Shown: positions 25,764-34,002 of the stretch, piece after piece
Layout: the number at the start of each line of letters is the position of its first letter
How positions within the stretch are numbered: position 1 is the first letter of the stretch
Assembly (NCBI GenBank): GCA_951813395.1
Contig: OX638356.1
Coordinates: forward strand, 537,340-601,339
Direction: 5' to 3'
From: Longimicrobiales bacterium
Lineage (GTDB): Bacteria > Gemmatimonadota > Gemmatimonadetes > Longimicrobiales > Gaopeijiaceae
Length of the DNA: 64,000 nucleotides
Position numbers and translations under genes: made by a program
Notes under the pieces: model-generated
What the model saw: the letters and a program-made list of their open reading frames with translations, nothing else
Told to the model about the DNA's origin: nothing
Database searches by the model: none

Positions 25764-26474
25764 ATGAGATCGAACCCGATATCCAAGCGCGCCTTTCGTT
25801 TCTCCGCCCTTCTCCCGGCGGCCATGCTCCCGCTTGCCGGCTGTGCCGGCGACGGCTCGGAAACCGAAACCGCGGCGGCTGCCAATCCCCTGCTGACCCC
25901 GGCTGACCTGACCGAGACCGCGCCCGAGACGTTCCAGGCAAGATTCGAGACCACCAAGGGCGAATTCGTGATCGAAGTCACGCGGGCCTGGGCTCCGAAC
26001 GGCGCAGACCGCTTCTACAACCTGGTCAAGAACGGGTTCTTCGAGGACGTCCGCTTCTTTCGCGTGATGGAGAACTTCATGGCGCAGTTCGGCATGCACG
26101 GGGACCCGCAGGTGCAGGCAAGCTGGACGATGGCGACGATTCCCGACGACCCGGTCATGACTTCGAACACCCGGGGCACGCTGACCTTCGCGATGCGCGG
26201 CGAGGGCACGCGCACGCGCACCACGCAGCTCTTCATCAACTTCATCGACAACTCGCGTCTGGACGAGATGGGTTTCGCCCCCATCGGTACCGTCGTCGAG
26301 GGCATGGATGTTGTGGACCAGATCTACGCGGGGTACGGGGAGAGCGCCTCGCGCGGCGGCAACGGGCCCCTGGCGCAGAACATCGCCGCCCGGGGCAACG
26401 AGTACCTGGAAGAGAGCTTCCCGGAGCTCGACCACATCGTTTCGGCTGCCCTGGTGGATCCGGACGCGGGTTAG
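25764..26474 (+). CDS. Periplasmic cyclophilin-type peptidyl-prolyl isomerase (lipoprotein)
   Basis: 236 aa. Lipoprotein signal with lipobox LAGC (about 24-27), short linker, then a cyclophilin domain (about 55-200): FETTKGEFVIEVTRAWAPN, FYNLVKNGFFEDVRFFRVMENFMAQFG, RGTLTFAMRG, TQLFINFIDNSRLD and PIGTVVEGMDVVDQI. FRVMENFMAQFG carries the catalytic Arg of the FHRVIxxFMxQxG motif. Has its own promoter (TATAAT at 25715). Folds exported proteins, alongside the PpiC-type enzyme at 7.8 kb. Confidence 0.92.
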   Translation: MRSNPISKRAFRFSALLPAAMLPLAGCAGDGSETETAAAANPLLTPADLTETAPETFQARFETTKGEFVIEVTRAWAPNGADRFYNLVKNGFFEDVRFFRVMENFMAQFGMHGDPQVQASWTMATIPDDPVMTSNTRGTLTFAMRGEGTRTRTTQLFINFIDNSRLDEMGFAPIGTVVEGMDVVDQIYAGYGESASRGGNGPLAQNIAARGNEYLEESFPELDHIVSAALVDPDAG

Positions 26475-26500
26475 GCGATGGGCGGGGGATCGTTCACGGG

Positions 26501-27187
26501 CTAATACGGAACCCCGATCGCCTTGCACAGCCACCGCTGGAACGGCGCACCGTCCCGGCACAGCGCCGTGAACGTGTCGAGGAAGTCATCCGCGGTCAGC
26601 GCGTCGGCGCTCAGCTGCGACACCCCGATGAAGTCCTTGCGCCGAAGGTCCACGATCATCGGGTGGTCGATTGAATAGCCCTTCGGGGCCCGCACCAGCG
26701 AATCGCCGGAGAGTTCGAAGCTGCGGGTGAACGCCGGGTCTGTCGAGGCCCGAATCCACCCATCCGGGTCCTCGTCGATGGATTCGCGGATCCTGCGCAG
26801 CGCCGCGCCGGCCGGCCGCCAGATGCCGCAGCCCATGAAGCAGGACTCCGGCGCGATGTGGAGGTAGAAGCCCGGCGCGTGTGCGTCCTTGCTGGCCTCG
26901 TGTCGAAAGTGGATGCCCGTGTGCGTCTTGTAGGGCGTCTTGTCCTTCGAGAAGCGCGTGTCGCGGTAGATCCGGAAGAGCGAACCGCCGTGCGCGCGCG
27001 GGTCGGCCCGAAAACGCGAGCTGATCTCGTGCAGGCGGGGCGCGAAGTCGTTGACGAAGCGGAGCGCCGGGTCCCGCACCTCCGCCTCGTAGCGCGGCTT
27101 GTTGGCGTGAAACCACTCGCGGTTGTTGTTTGCCGCCAGTTGGCTCAGAAACGAGAAGGTCCGAGAGGTGAAATAGGCCCTGGCCAT
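26501..27187 (-). CDS. DUF2461 family protein
   Basis: 228 aa. Matches the DUF2461/TIGR02453 pattern from end to end: TFSFLSQLAANNNREWFHANKPRYE, GSLFRIYRDTRFSKDKTPYK, HIAPESCFMGCGIWRP, and PKGYSIDHPMIVDLRRKDF. No enzymatic role is established for the family. Start at 27187 begins MARAYFTSRTFSFL, the usual N-terminus. Divergent from the SRPBCC gene, 126 bp apart. Intact. Confidence 0.9.
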   Translation of the reverse strand: MARAYFTSRTFSFLSQLAANNNREWFHANKPRYEAEVRDPALRFVNDFAPRLHEISSRFRADPRAHGGSLFRIYRDTRFSKDKTPYKTHTGIHFRHEASKDAHAPGFYLHIAPESCFMGCGIWRPAGAALRRIRESIDEDPDGWIRASTDPAFTRSFELSGDSLVRAPKGYSIDHPMIVDLRRKDFIGVSQLSADALTADDFLDTFTALCRDGAPFQRWLCKAIGVPY

Positions 27188-27313
27188 GGGTGGCCCCCGG
27201 TGTGCGTGGGAAGTATCATCAACGGCGCTGTTATCTACCCCTGCGGCCACGTCCGACGCAAGCGTGCCGGGCAGGCGCCGCGGTGCCCGTGGACCCGTGG
27301 AGGAGCTGCTCAC

Positions 27314-27760
27314 ATGACTCAAACCCGCGTAAGCCGGACCATCAATGCGCCCGTGGACACGGTCTTCGAGACCGTCTCCGACATCTCCAACTACACGAAA
27401 GCGGTCCCGGAGATCATGCGGGTCGAGTTCCTGACCGAGCAGAAAACGGGCGTCGGGACCCGCTTCCGCGAAACGCGCCGGATGGGGAAGAGAGAAGCCA
27501 CGACGGAACTCGAAGTCACCGAATTCGTGAGGAATGAACGGGTGCGCATGGTCTCCGACGCCGGTGGCACGGTGTGGGACTCGGTGTTCACGGTGACGCC
27601 CGAGGGCGACGGCGGGGGGACGAGGCTCGATCTGGTCATGGAGGCGAGACCGTACCGGTTCATTTCGCGGCTGTTCGTACCGCTGATGAAGGGCGCGGTC
27701 GCCAAGGCGGTGGCCGGCGACATGGACGCCCTGAAGGCCTGGCTCGAGGAGAGCGGGTAG
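27314..27760 (+). CDS. SRPBCC (START-like) family protein
   Basis: 148 aa. Whole-length polyketide-cyclase/START-like fold: TRVSRTINAPVDTVFETVSD at the start, then FRETRRMGKREATTELEVTEF and a C-terminal helix (SRLFVPLMKGAVAKAVAGDMDALKAWLEE). Such proteins bind hydrophobic ligands; the ligand is unknown. GGAG 10 bases ahead of ATG 27314. Six bases separate its stop from the glycosylase gene. Confidence 0.88.
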   Translation: MTQTRVSRTINAPVDTVFETVSDISNYTKAVPEIMRVEFLTEQKTGVGTRFRETRRMGKREATTELEVTEFVRNERVRMVSDAGGTVWDSVFTVTPEGDGGGTRLDLVMEARPYRFISRLFVPLMKGAVAKAVAGDMDALKAWLEESG

Positions 27761-27766
27761 GGGCAG

Positions 27767-28486
27767 GTGGGGCGCGCGGGCCAGCTGCGGGTGCTCAGCG
27801 ACGAGCTGGTGGGGTGCCGCCGGTGTCCGCGCCTCGTGGCTTGGCGGGAGAAGGTCTCGCGGGAGAAGCGGGCGGCGTACCGTGATGACGACTACTGGGG
27901 GAAACCGGTTCCCGGGTTCGGCGACCCGAAGGCGTCGGTGATGGTGGTCGGGCTCGCCCCGGCGGCGCACGGGGCCAACCGGACCGGGCGCATGTTCACC
28001 GGCGACCGCGCGGGGGACTGGCTGTATCGCGCGATGCACAAGGCCGGATTCGCCAACCAGGCGCTGAGCCGGGAGCGGGCCGACGGACTCGCGCTCACGG
28101 GGGCGTACGTGACGGCCGGTGTGCGGTGCGCGCCGCCTGGCAACCGGCCCACGACCCGGGAACGGGACCGCTGCGCCGGGTTTCTGCACCGCGAAGTCGA
28201 TATCCTGTGGGGCCGGCTTCACACCTTTGTGGCCCTGGGCGGCTTCGCCTACGCCGTCGTCCTGAAGACGCTGGCCGCGAGGGGTGTGGAGATACCCCGT
28301 CCGCGCCCGCGCTTCTCACACGGGGTCGAGGTGGACCTGGGTGCCGTGACCGTGCTGGCGTCCTATCATCCCAGTCAGCAGAATACGTTCACCGGGACGC
28401 TGACGGAGCCCATGTTCGACACAGTGTGGACGCGGGCGGCGGAGCGTGTGGCGGCTGCCACAAGGAGGGATCATGAAGCGACGTGA
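27767..28486 (+). CDS. udgB: Type-5 uracil-DNA glycosylase (UdgB)
   Basis: 239 aa. Excises uracil and other deaminated bases from DNA. Family signs: N-terminal iron-sulfur cysteines CRRC with two more in VRCAPPGNRP...RDRC, motif 1 GLAPAAHGANRTGRMFTGD (with Ala where family 1 has catalytic Asp, as type 5 has), and HPSQQNT near the C-terminus. Length fits the family. GTG start 27767. Its last 14 bases overlap the start of the M19-like gene in another frame. Confidence 0.92.
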   Translation: MGRAGQLRVLSDELVGCRRCPRLVAWREKVSREKRAAYRDDDYWGKPVPGFGDPKASVMVVGLAPAAHGANRTGRMFTGDRAGDWLYRAMHKAGFANQALSRERADGLALTGAYVTAGVRCAPPGNRPTTRERDRCAGFLHREVDILWGRLHTFVALGGFAYAVVLKTLAARGVEIPRPRPRFSHGVEVDLGAVTVLASYHPSQQNTFTGTLTEPMFDTVWTRAAERVAAATRRDHEAT

Positions 28487-29588
28487 CTTCATGAAGGGAT
28501 TGGCCATGGCGGGAGCGGCGTCGGGCTTTGCGGGCGCCGCCGCGCAGGCCTCACCGGGCCGTGCCACCCGCCGGAGCCCCTCCGCGCCGGCCAGTCCGCT
28601 CACCCAGGACGACATCGTGGTGGAGGGGCTCTTCGCGGGCGCCATGCGGCTGTCCCACCTGCGCGGCATGCAGGAGGGCGGCGTACACTGCGGGGTGGCG
28701 GGAGGTCCTTCCAACATGGCGAGCTTCGCGGCGCTGCTCCGCTTCTTCGACGAATACGCGGACGAAGTCGTCCTGGCCAAATCGGTCGCCGAGATCCGGG
28801 CGGCCCACGCGCGCGGAGTCATCTCCAACGTCTTCTGCTGGCAGTCGGCCACGGTGCTTGGCGACTCGTTCAATTCACCGATCGGCTCGTCGGCTACGGC
28901 GCTGCGCGCCTTCTACGAGGTAGGCCTCCGCCAGGTCGGAATTTGCTACAACGTCGCGAACGCGTTCGGGTCCGGCTGTCTGGAGCCCGAGGGGCCGCTG
29001 ACGCGGGCCGGCCAGCGGCTGGTAGAGGAGATGCACTCGCTGGGAATCATCCTGGACGTGGGCGGCCACACCGGCGAGCAGACGACGCTCGACGCCATCG
29101 CGATCTCGGACGGCGTGCCGGTTGTCTGCAGCCATACGAACGTCGCCGCCATCGCCGACAACTACCGCTGCATCAGCGACCGGGTCATCGAAGCGATCGC
29201 GGGCACGGGGGGCGTGATCGGGCTCACGGCGGTCAACGACTTCCACGTGCGGGGACGGGGCGACACCGGGGTCACGCCACACGTGGGCATCGAAGAGCAT
29301 GTCGACCAGTACGACTACATCAGGAACCGCGTGGGCGTGGACCACGTCGGCCTGGGCACCGATTTCGTGGACGGGATGGCGATTCCCTACGGCGGCGGGA
29401 TCAACGCCGAGATCATTACTCCCGACATGGTCAGCGAACCGTGGCGATTCGTCCGCGGCTTCGAGAGCATCGCCGAGCTGCCGAACCTGATCGACGGACT
29501 GCGACGGCGGGGATGGACGGACGAAGAAGTCCGCAAGGCAATGGGAGCCAACTGGCTCCGGGTTTACCAGCAGGTCTGGGGAGGTTGA
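28473..29588 (+). CDS. Tat-exported M19 membrane dipeptidase-like protein
   Basis: 371 aa. Tat-type signal (MKRRDFMKGLAMAGAA). Peptidase M19 renal-dipeptidase fold: GGHTG (His199), SHTN (His221), NYRCISD and HVGLGTDF (Asp297). The family's N-terminal metal motif HxD is not seen: the corresponding segment reads VVEGLFAGAMRLS, and the bridging Glu region reads FCWQSA. So the site may bind one metal or none, and dipeptidase activity is uncertain. AAGGAGG 7 bases before ATG 28473. Three bases before the CocE gene. Confidence 0.82.
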   Translation: MKRRDFMKGLAMAGAASGFAGAAAQASPGRATRRSPSAPASPLTQDDIVVEGLFAGAMRLSHLRGMQEGGVHCGVAGGPSNMASFAALLRFFDEYADEVVLAKSVAEIRAAHARGVISNVFCWQSATVLGDSFNSPIGSSATALRAFYEVGLRQVGICYNVANAFGSGCLEPEGPLTRAGQRLVEEMHSLGIILDVGGHTGEQTTLDAIAISDGVPVVCSHTNVAAIADNYRCISDRVIEAIAGTGGVIGLTAVNDFHVRGRGDTGVTPHVGIEEHVDQYDYIRNRVGVDHVGLGTDFVDGMAIPYGGGINAEIITPDMVSEPWRFVRGFESIAELPNLIDGLRRRGWTDEEVRKAMGANWLRVYQQVWGG

Positions 29589-29590
29589 AC

Positions 29591-31504
29591 ATGCGTATCC
29601 GAACGATTCCCCGAGTGTTCGCGGCAATCGTTCCCGGGGTGACGGCCATGGTCGCGATCGCGGCCTGCGACCCCGGTGCGGATTCCTCCGGCGATGCAGG
29701 CGCCGGGGCGGGCGCCGGTGAGGGAGAAGCCGGGCCGGCTTCCACGGCAGTGGGCGAAGCCATGGCCGAAATCGTCTCCGCCGAAGTGCTCCAGGACGAG
29801 GGTCTGGAAGGGATCCACAGGGAGATCGGCTACGCTCCCATGCCCGACGGCGTGCGGCTCGCGTACATCGCCTACCGCCAGGCCGGGGAGGGACAATACC
29901 CCGTGATCCTCGACTACGACGCCTACGAGAGTGGCGGCACCGGCATCGCGGTGGGTAGCTGGTTCCACACGGCGGTCCGGGCGGGCTACGCGGTCGTGGG
30001 CGCGAATGTGCGCGGGAGCGGTTGTTCGGAAGGCGACACCTTCAGCCTGTTCCACCCGCAACAGGGGCCCGATGGGGCCGCGCTCGTCGAGTGGCTGGGC
30101 ACGCGTCCCTGGAGCGACGGCAACGTGGGCATGTACGGCGTGTCGTACCCGGGCCACACGCAGTTCTTCGTCGCGGCCCAGCGGCCGTCGCATCTGAAAG
30201 CGCTGGCGGCGGGCGGGCTGACGGCGTCGATCTACCGGGAGGCCTTCCGGCCGGGCGGCATCTTCAACGTCGGGTTTTCGGCGTGGTGGGGCGAAATGGC
30301 GCAGCCCTGGATCGAGGACATCGGCGTGGCGCTGCGAACCGGTGCGGGGGATACCCACTGCGAGGCCGTTCAGGCTGCCCAGCCGCGGAACAACGCTTTC
30401 CCGGAAGCCATGGAGCACGAGTTCCACAACCAGTACTGGAACGAGCGGTCGCCCGAGAGCTACGCGGACCAGGTCGAGGTCCCGATGATGATCATTCAGG
30501 GCTACCAGGACCAGCAGACCGCGATGGGCGGGCCGCGGCTCTACGAGCAGCTGAAGGGTCCCCGAAAGCTGATCCTGCAGAACGGCGGCCACGGTGTCGG
30601 TGGCAATTCGCTCGCCCAGGAGCAGGTGCTGCGCTGGATGGACCGCTGGCTGAAGGGCGTGGAGAACGGGATCGACGAGGAGCCCGACGTCACGGTGCTC
30701 TTCGAGACGGGCGTTGTCGACGGGGAACTCCGTCCCAACTGGGTGGAAACCTTTTCCGACTGGCCGGTTCCCGGGACCGAGCGCCGCGCGTTCAATCTCG
30801 GCTCGGACGGCGTGCTGACTCCGGAAGCGCTGGCCGAGGGACAAACGGGCCCGCTCACCTACGTCTATCCCATGGGAACCGAGCTGGTGGGGAACAACGA
30901 CATGTTCGGGATCCCGCCGGCGCCGCTCGGCTCGCTGATCTACCGCTCGGCGCCGTTGGAGGAAGATTTGCCGATTCTGGGTTCGGTGCGCCTGGTTCTG
31001 CACGCCAGCGCGGAGGCGGAGGATACGGACTTCATGGTGGTGCTCCACGATGTCGGACCCGATGGCGAGACGCTGTACCTGCAGCGCGCCTTCCTGCGAG
31101 CGTCCCATCGAGCCATTGACGAGGCCCAGTCGTCCGAACACTGGACGCACCACCCGCACGACCGCTCCGAACCGTTGGTACCGGGCGAGGTCTACGAACT
31201 GGTCATCTCGTTCCCGGAGGTCGGCCACGTCTTCCGCGCCGGACACGCCGTTGAACTCGCGATCCTGGCGCCGAGCGTCACGCCTTCGACCGACTGGGGC
31301 CCGATGCCGATTGGCCTGCCGGGCATCAACACCGTGCATCACTCGGCGGAATACCCGTCCCGCCTCGAGTTGCCGGTCGTGGCAAGCATCTCGGCCACCG
31401 GGCCACCCCCGCAGTGCGGGTCGCTCGAGTACCAGCCATGCCGCCCCAGGGTCGAACCCAACTTCACCGCGGCCGGCATGCCGCGGGGTCTCCTGCGCCG
31501 GTGA
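29591..31504 (+). CDS. CocE/NonD family hydrolase (X-Pro dipeptidyl-peptidase-like), lipoprotein
   Basis: 637 aa. Lipoprotein signal ending near AIAAC and an acidic Gly/Ala linker (about 30-50). Then an alpha/beta hydrolase with nucleophile Ser185 in GVSYPG, a helical cap, and a C-terminal jelly-roll domain (about 395-600; DTDFMVVLHDVGPDG, HRAIDEAQ, YELVISFPEVGHVFRAGH), the three-domain plan of cocaine esterase and X-prolyl dipeptidases. Likely hydrolyses peptide or ester bonds in the periplasm. Two bases after the M19-like gene; the pair reads as a peptide-handling unit. Confidence 0.9.
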   Translation: MRIRTIPRVFAAIVPGVTAMVAIAACDPGADSSGDAGAGAGAGEGEAGPASTAVGEAMAEIVSAEVLQDEGLEGIHREIGYAPMPDGVRLAYIAYRQAGEGQYPVILDYDAYESGGTGIAVGSWFHTAVRAGYAVVGANVRGSGCSEGDTFSLFHPQQGPDGAALVEWLGTRPWSDGNVGMYGVSYPGHTQFFVAAQRPSHLKALAAGGLTASIYREAFRPGGIFNVGFSAWWGEMAQPWIEDIGVALRTGAGDTHCEAVQAAQPRNNAFPEAMEHEFHNQYWNERSPESYADQVEVPMMIIQGYQDQQTAMGGPRLYEQLKGPRKLILQNGGHGVGGNSLAQEQVLRWMDRWLKGVENGIDEEPDVTVLFETGVVDGELRPNWVETFSDWPVPGTERRAFNLGSDGVLTPEALAEGQTGPLTYVYPMGTELVGNNDMFGIPPAPLGSLIYRSAPLEEDLPILGSVRLVLHASAEAEDTDFMVVLHDVGPDGETLYLQRAFLRASHRAIDEAQSSEHWTHHPHDRSEPLVPGEVYELVISFPEVGHVFRAGHAVELAILAPSVTPSTDWGPMPIGLPGINTVHHSAEYPSRLELPVVASISATGPPPQCGSLEYQPCRPRVEPNFTAAGMPRGLLRR

Positions 31505-31505
31505 C

Positions 31506-32108
31506 TTGAAGCCCGACGACGATTCGCTGCCCCTGCTGTGGCGGCTGCACCGGCGGGTGTTCGTCGACCCTGAGGTGCGCGCCGTGTTGGACGCGGGCTT
31601 CACGCAGCTTACTGCGGAGTTGGAGGCCCGGGTCGAGCCGCCGCATGCAACCTGTACGGTTCCCGTCGAGCTGTTCAAGCACCCGCAGGTCCGGCTGTGC
31701 CGCCTCTTCCTGCTGCGCCGCGGCGCGAGGATGGCGGTGCCCGAGCGGCACACAAACAGCGTCCAGCGTCTCGTGTCCTACCGTGGACGGGGCCGGATTC
31801 ATCAGGGGATTCCGGGTGGCCCGGCGGTCAGCCTTCGTCCCCGGGCGATCAGGAGTCCGGACGAGGGCGCCGCCGAGCGGCGAGCGGACCTGACAGCTGA
31901 CGGGCTCGACCGTCCGGCGCGTGCCGGGGGCGGCGGTTTGGCGGGTGCTACCGGCGAAACGCACCTTGGCCTGTTCTGGGACATCGTTCCCGCGGGCGTC
32001 TGGCACTATCCGGAGGCGGATGGCGGGGAGGACTGGGCGACCGTGACGTTTCACAGCGCCGCGGAAGACGAGATCGTGGATGAGGCAGCGCCGTTGAGGC
32101 GCGTCTGA
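31506..32108 (+). CDS. Hypothetical cupin-like protein
   Basis: 200 aa from TTG 31506, one base after the CocE stop. Acidic start (KPDDDSLPLLWRLHRRVFVDP), a helix (VLDAGFTQLTAELEARVEP), then a basic beta-rich stretch (CRLFLLRRGARMAVPERHTNS) and a closing pair of segments, LFWDIVPAGVWHYPEAD and WATVTFHSAAEDEIVDEA, resembling the two histidine-bearing parts of a cupin barrel. A low-complexity Arg/Ala/Gly middle (about 105-145) is unusual and could mark a degrading gene. No firm family. Confidence 0.5.
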   Translation: MKPDDDSLPLLWRLHRRVFVDPEVRAVLDAGFTQLTAELEARVEPPHATCTVPVELFKHPQVRLCRLFLLRRGARMAVPERHTNSVQRLVSYRGRGRIHQGIPGGPAVSLRPRAIRSPDEGAAERRADLTADGLDRPARAGGGGLAGATGETHLGLFWDIVPAGVWHYPEADGGEDWATVTFHSAAEDEIVDEAAPLRRV

Positions 32109-32203
32109 TTCCAGAGGACTGGAGTAGCAGGGAAAACCGCGGGGCCCCTTGCTCATGCTCCACCGGGTCCCTTGGCTGAGCGGGCCACCGGCCGCCCAAT
32201 CGA

Positions 32204-32240
32204 GCATGCCGGTGTCCCGGGATTTGCCGCGGAAACGTGG
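32204..32240 (+). repeat. Dispersed 37-bp repeat, copy 1
   Basis: Starts GCATGCCGGTGTCCC and ends TTTGCCGCGGAAACGTGG. 35 of 37 bases equal copy 2. On the minus strand it can be read RFRGKSRDTGM. Confidence 0.85.
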
Positions 32241-32326
32241 GGGGTGCGAGGCTGGCGGTTGCGGGCGAATCCGCAGCGGGCGGGCCGGCGGCGGGCGGGC
32301 GGGAGGCGGGCGGCGCGCCCATAGAA

Positions 32327-32363
32327 GCATGCCGGTGTCCCGCGTTTTGCCGCGGAAACGTGG
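32327..32363 (+). repeat. Dispersed 37-bp repeat, copy 2
   Basis: Same ends as copy 1, with CGCGTT in place of CGGGAT in the middle. 87 bases after copy 1, same direction. On the minus strand it reads RFRGKTRDTGM. Confidence 0.85.
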
Positions 32364-32717
32364 TGAGCGCTCCAGGGCGCGGCCGGTCCCCCACATGTGC
32401 CCGCCGGCCCGTTCTTCAGCCGATGCCTGTCCCAAAACGCGGGAACGCAGTCCCATCCAGCTATGGACGGGTTCTGAAAACGCGGTCTCGGCAATGTCCG
32501 GGACCTCTGCCACAATGGCCGCCAGGGGCCGCAGGGTGCCCCAGGCGGGCCGATCGGCGATGTGGGACCCATTCGAAAGCCGTCCCGAGCCGAGTTTTCG
32601 CGTCCTGGGCCATTACAGAGGGCCGAAAAACGGTAGTTAACTTACTGGTGCGCGGAACGAAGCACGACTCCCGCTGCACCTAACCCTTTGCCGGACTGCT
32701 ACTTGAGGAGAATTGAA

Positions 32718-33983
32718 ATGACCATCGCCCAACTTGGCGAGCGCATCGTCGAACTCGCCGCACGGATCAACATCGCCACCTACGAGATGCTCACCCTCAT
32801 CGCCGAGTTCGACCGCCGCGAGGGGTGGGCCGATGCGTTCAACTCGTGCGCCGAGTGGCTCGCCTGGAGCACCGGACGCACGATCGGCACCTGCCGCGAG
32901 AACGTGCGCGTCGCCCACGCGCTACAGGATCTGCCCAAGACCTCGGCCGAGATGGAGGCCGGGCGGCTGTCCTACACCAAGGTGCGGGCGATCACCCGGG
33001 TGGCCACGAAGGCAACGGAAGGTGAACTGCTCGAACTGGCCGACAAGGGCTCGGCCGCCGAGCTCGAGCGGATGGTGCGGGGATGGCGGCACCTGTCGCG
33101 CGACGGCGAGTTGACGGCCGAAGAGGTGCGGCACCAGCGCAGGGCGTTCTCGGTCGTGATCGACGCCGACGGGACGTACGTGGTGCGCGGAAGGCTCGAG
33201 CCCGAGGCGGGGGCCGTGCTGATGCGGGCGATCGAGGCCGCAACGGACGCGCTGTACCGGGGCGAGGACCCCGGGGCGCGGCCGACGAGCCGCCAGCGCA
33301 GGGCCGATGCGGCGGGACTGGTGGCCGAGCGGGCGCTGGCGGCGGGGCTGAAGGCGGCGCACAGCGGGACGCGGGCCGAGCGGTACCAGGTGACGGTGCA
33401 TGCCGAGATGGCCACGCTGGAGGAGCACGGCGAGGGTGGCCGGTCGGAGGTCGACGGGGTGCGGGTGAGCGCGGAGACGTCGCGGCGCATGGCGTGCGAT
33501 GCGTCGCTGGTGCAAATGCTGCACCGGGAGGGGCAGGTAGTCAGCGTGGGGCGGAAGACGCGGACGATCCCGCCGCACATCCGCCGGGCGCTCGAAGAGC
33601 GGGACCGGGGCTGCCGGTATCCGGGCTGCGGGGGCCGGTTCACGGAGGCGCATCATGTCAGGCACTGGGCCGACGGCGGGGAGACGAGTCTGGCGAACAC
33701 CGTACTCCTCTGCCGGCGGCACCACCGGCTGGTGCACGAAGGGCGGGTGCGGATGGCGCTCGACGCGAAGGGCCAGGCGGTGTTCTTCACGCGCGGCGGC
33801 AAGATGCTGGGGAGCGTCCCGCCGCCGGTGAACGAGCCGAAGCTGACGCCCGCCCTGCCCCCCGCCCCACCGCTTCGGCCCGGGCAGATGTACAACGGCG
33901 CGGCGCGGCTCGCGGACGGCGCGGTTCCCTGGGAAGTCGAGGCCGCGGCACGGGAGGCCATCGAGGCGGGCGCCGGCGGGTGA
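32718..33983 (+). CDS. DUF222/13E12-type HNH endonuclease
   Basis: 421 aa. N-terminal DUF222 helical region (about 1-270; AFNSCAEWLAWSTGRTIGTCRENVRVA, RLSYTKVRAITRVA, DGTYVVRGRLEPEAGAVL) and a C-terminal HNH domain (about 295-345): CRYPGC, EAHHVRHWADGGETSLAN, LLCRRHHRLVHEG, with all zinc cysteines and the His-Asn-His residues. The 13E12 class is often multicopy and associated with mobile DNA; targets unknown. TGAGGAG about 9 bases before ATG 32718 fixes the start. Lies between the dispersed repeats and the IS110 element. Confidence 0.9.
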   Translation: MTIAQLGERIVELAARINIATYEMLTLIAEFDRREGWADAFNSCAEWLAWSTGRTIGTCRENVRVAHALQDLPKTSAEMEAGRLSYTKVRAITRVATKATEGELLELADKGSAAELERMVRGWRHLSRDGELTAEEVRHQRRAFSVVIDADGTYVVRGRLEPEAGAVLMRAIEAATDALYRGEDPGARPTSRQRRADAAGLVAERALAAGLKAAHSGTRAERYQVTVHAEMATLEEHGEGGRSEVDGVRVSAETSRRMACDASLVQMLHREGQVVSVGRKTRTIPPHIRRALEERDRGCRYPGCGGRFTEAHHVRHWADGGETSLANTVLLCRRHHRLVHEGRVRMALDAKGQAVFFTRGGKMLGSVPPPVNEPKLTPALPPAPPLRPGQMYNGAARLADGAVPWEVEAAAREAIEAGAGG

Positions 33984-34002
33984 CGACGCGCCCGCAGCCG
34001 CG

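Larger units (their letters stand above)
32109..32717. other. 609-bp non-coding stretch with repeats
   Basis: No convincing gene. Holds two direct copies of a 37-bp repeat (32204-32240 and 32327-32363), a run of GGCGGGCGG-type simple sequence between them (about 32270-32320), and a leaner stretch before the DUF222-HNH gene ending in GAGGAG ribosome site. Readings on either strand are rich in Arg, Pro and Ala and share no family features. Confidence 0.7.
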
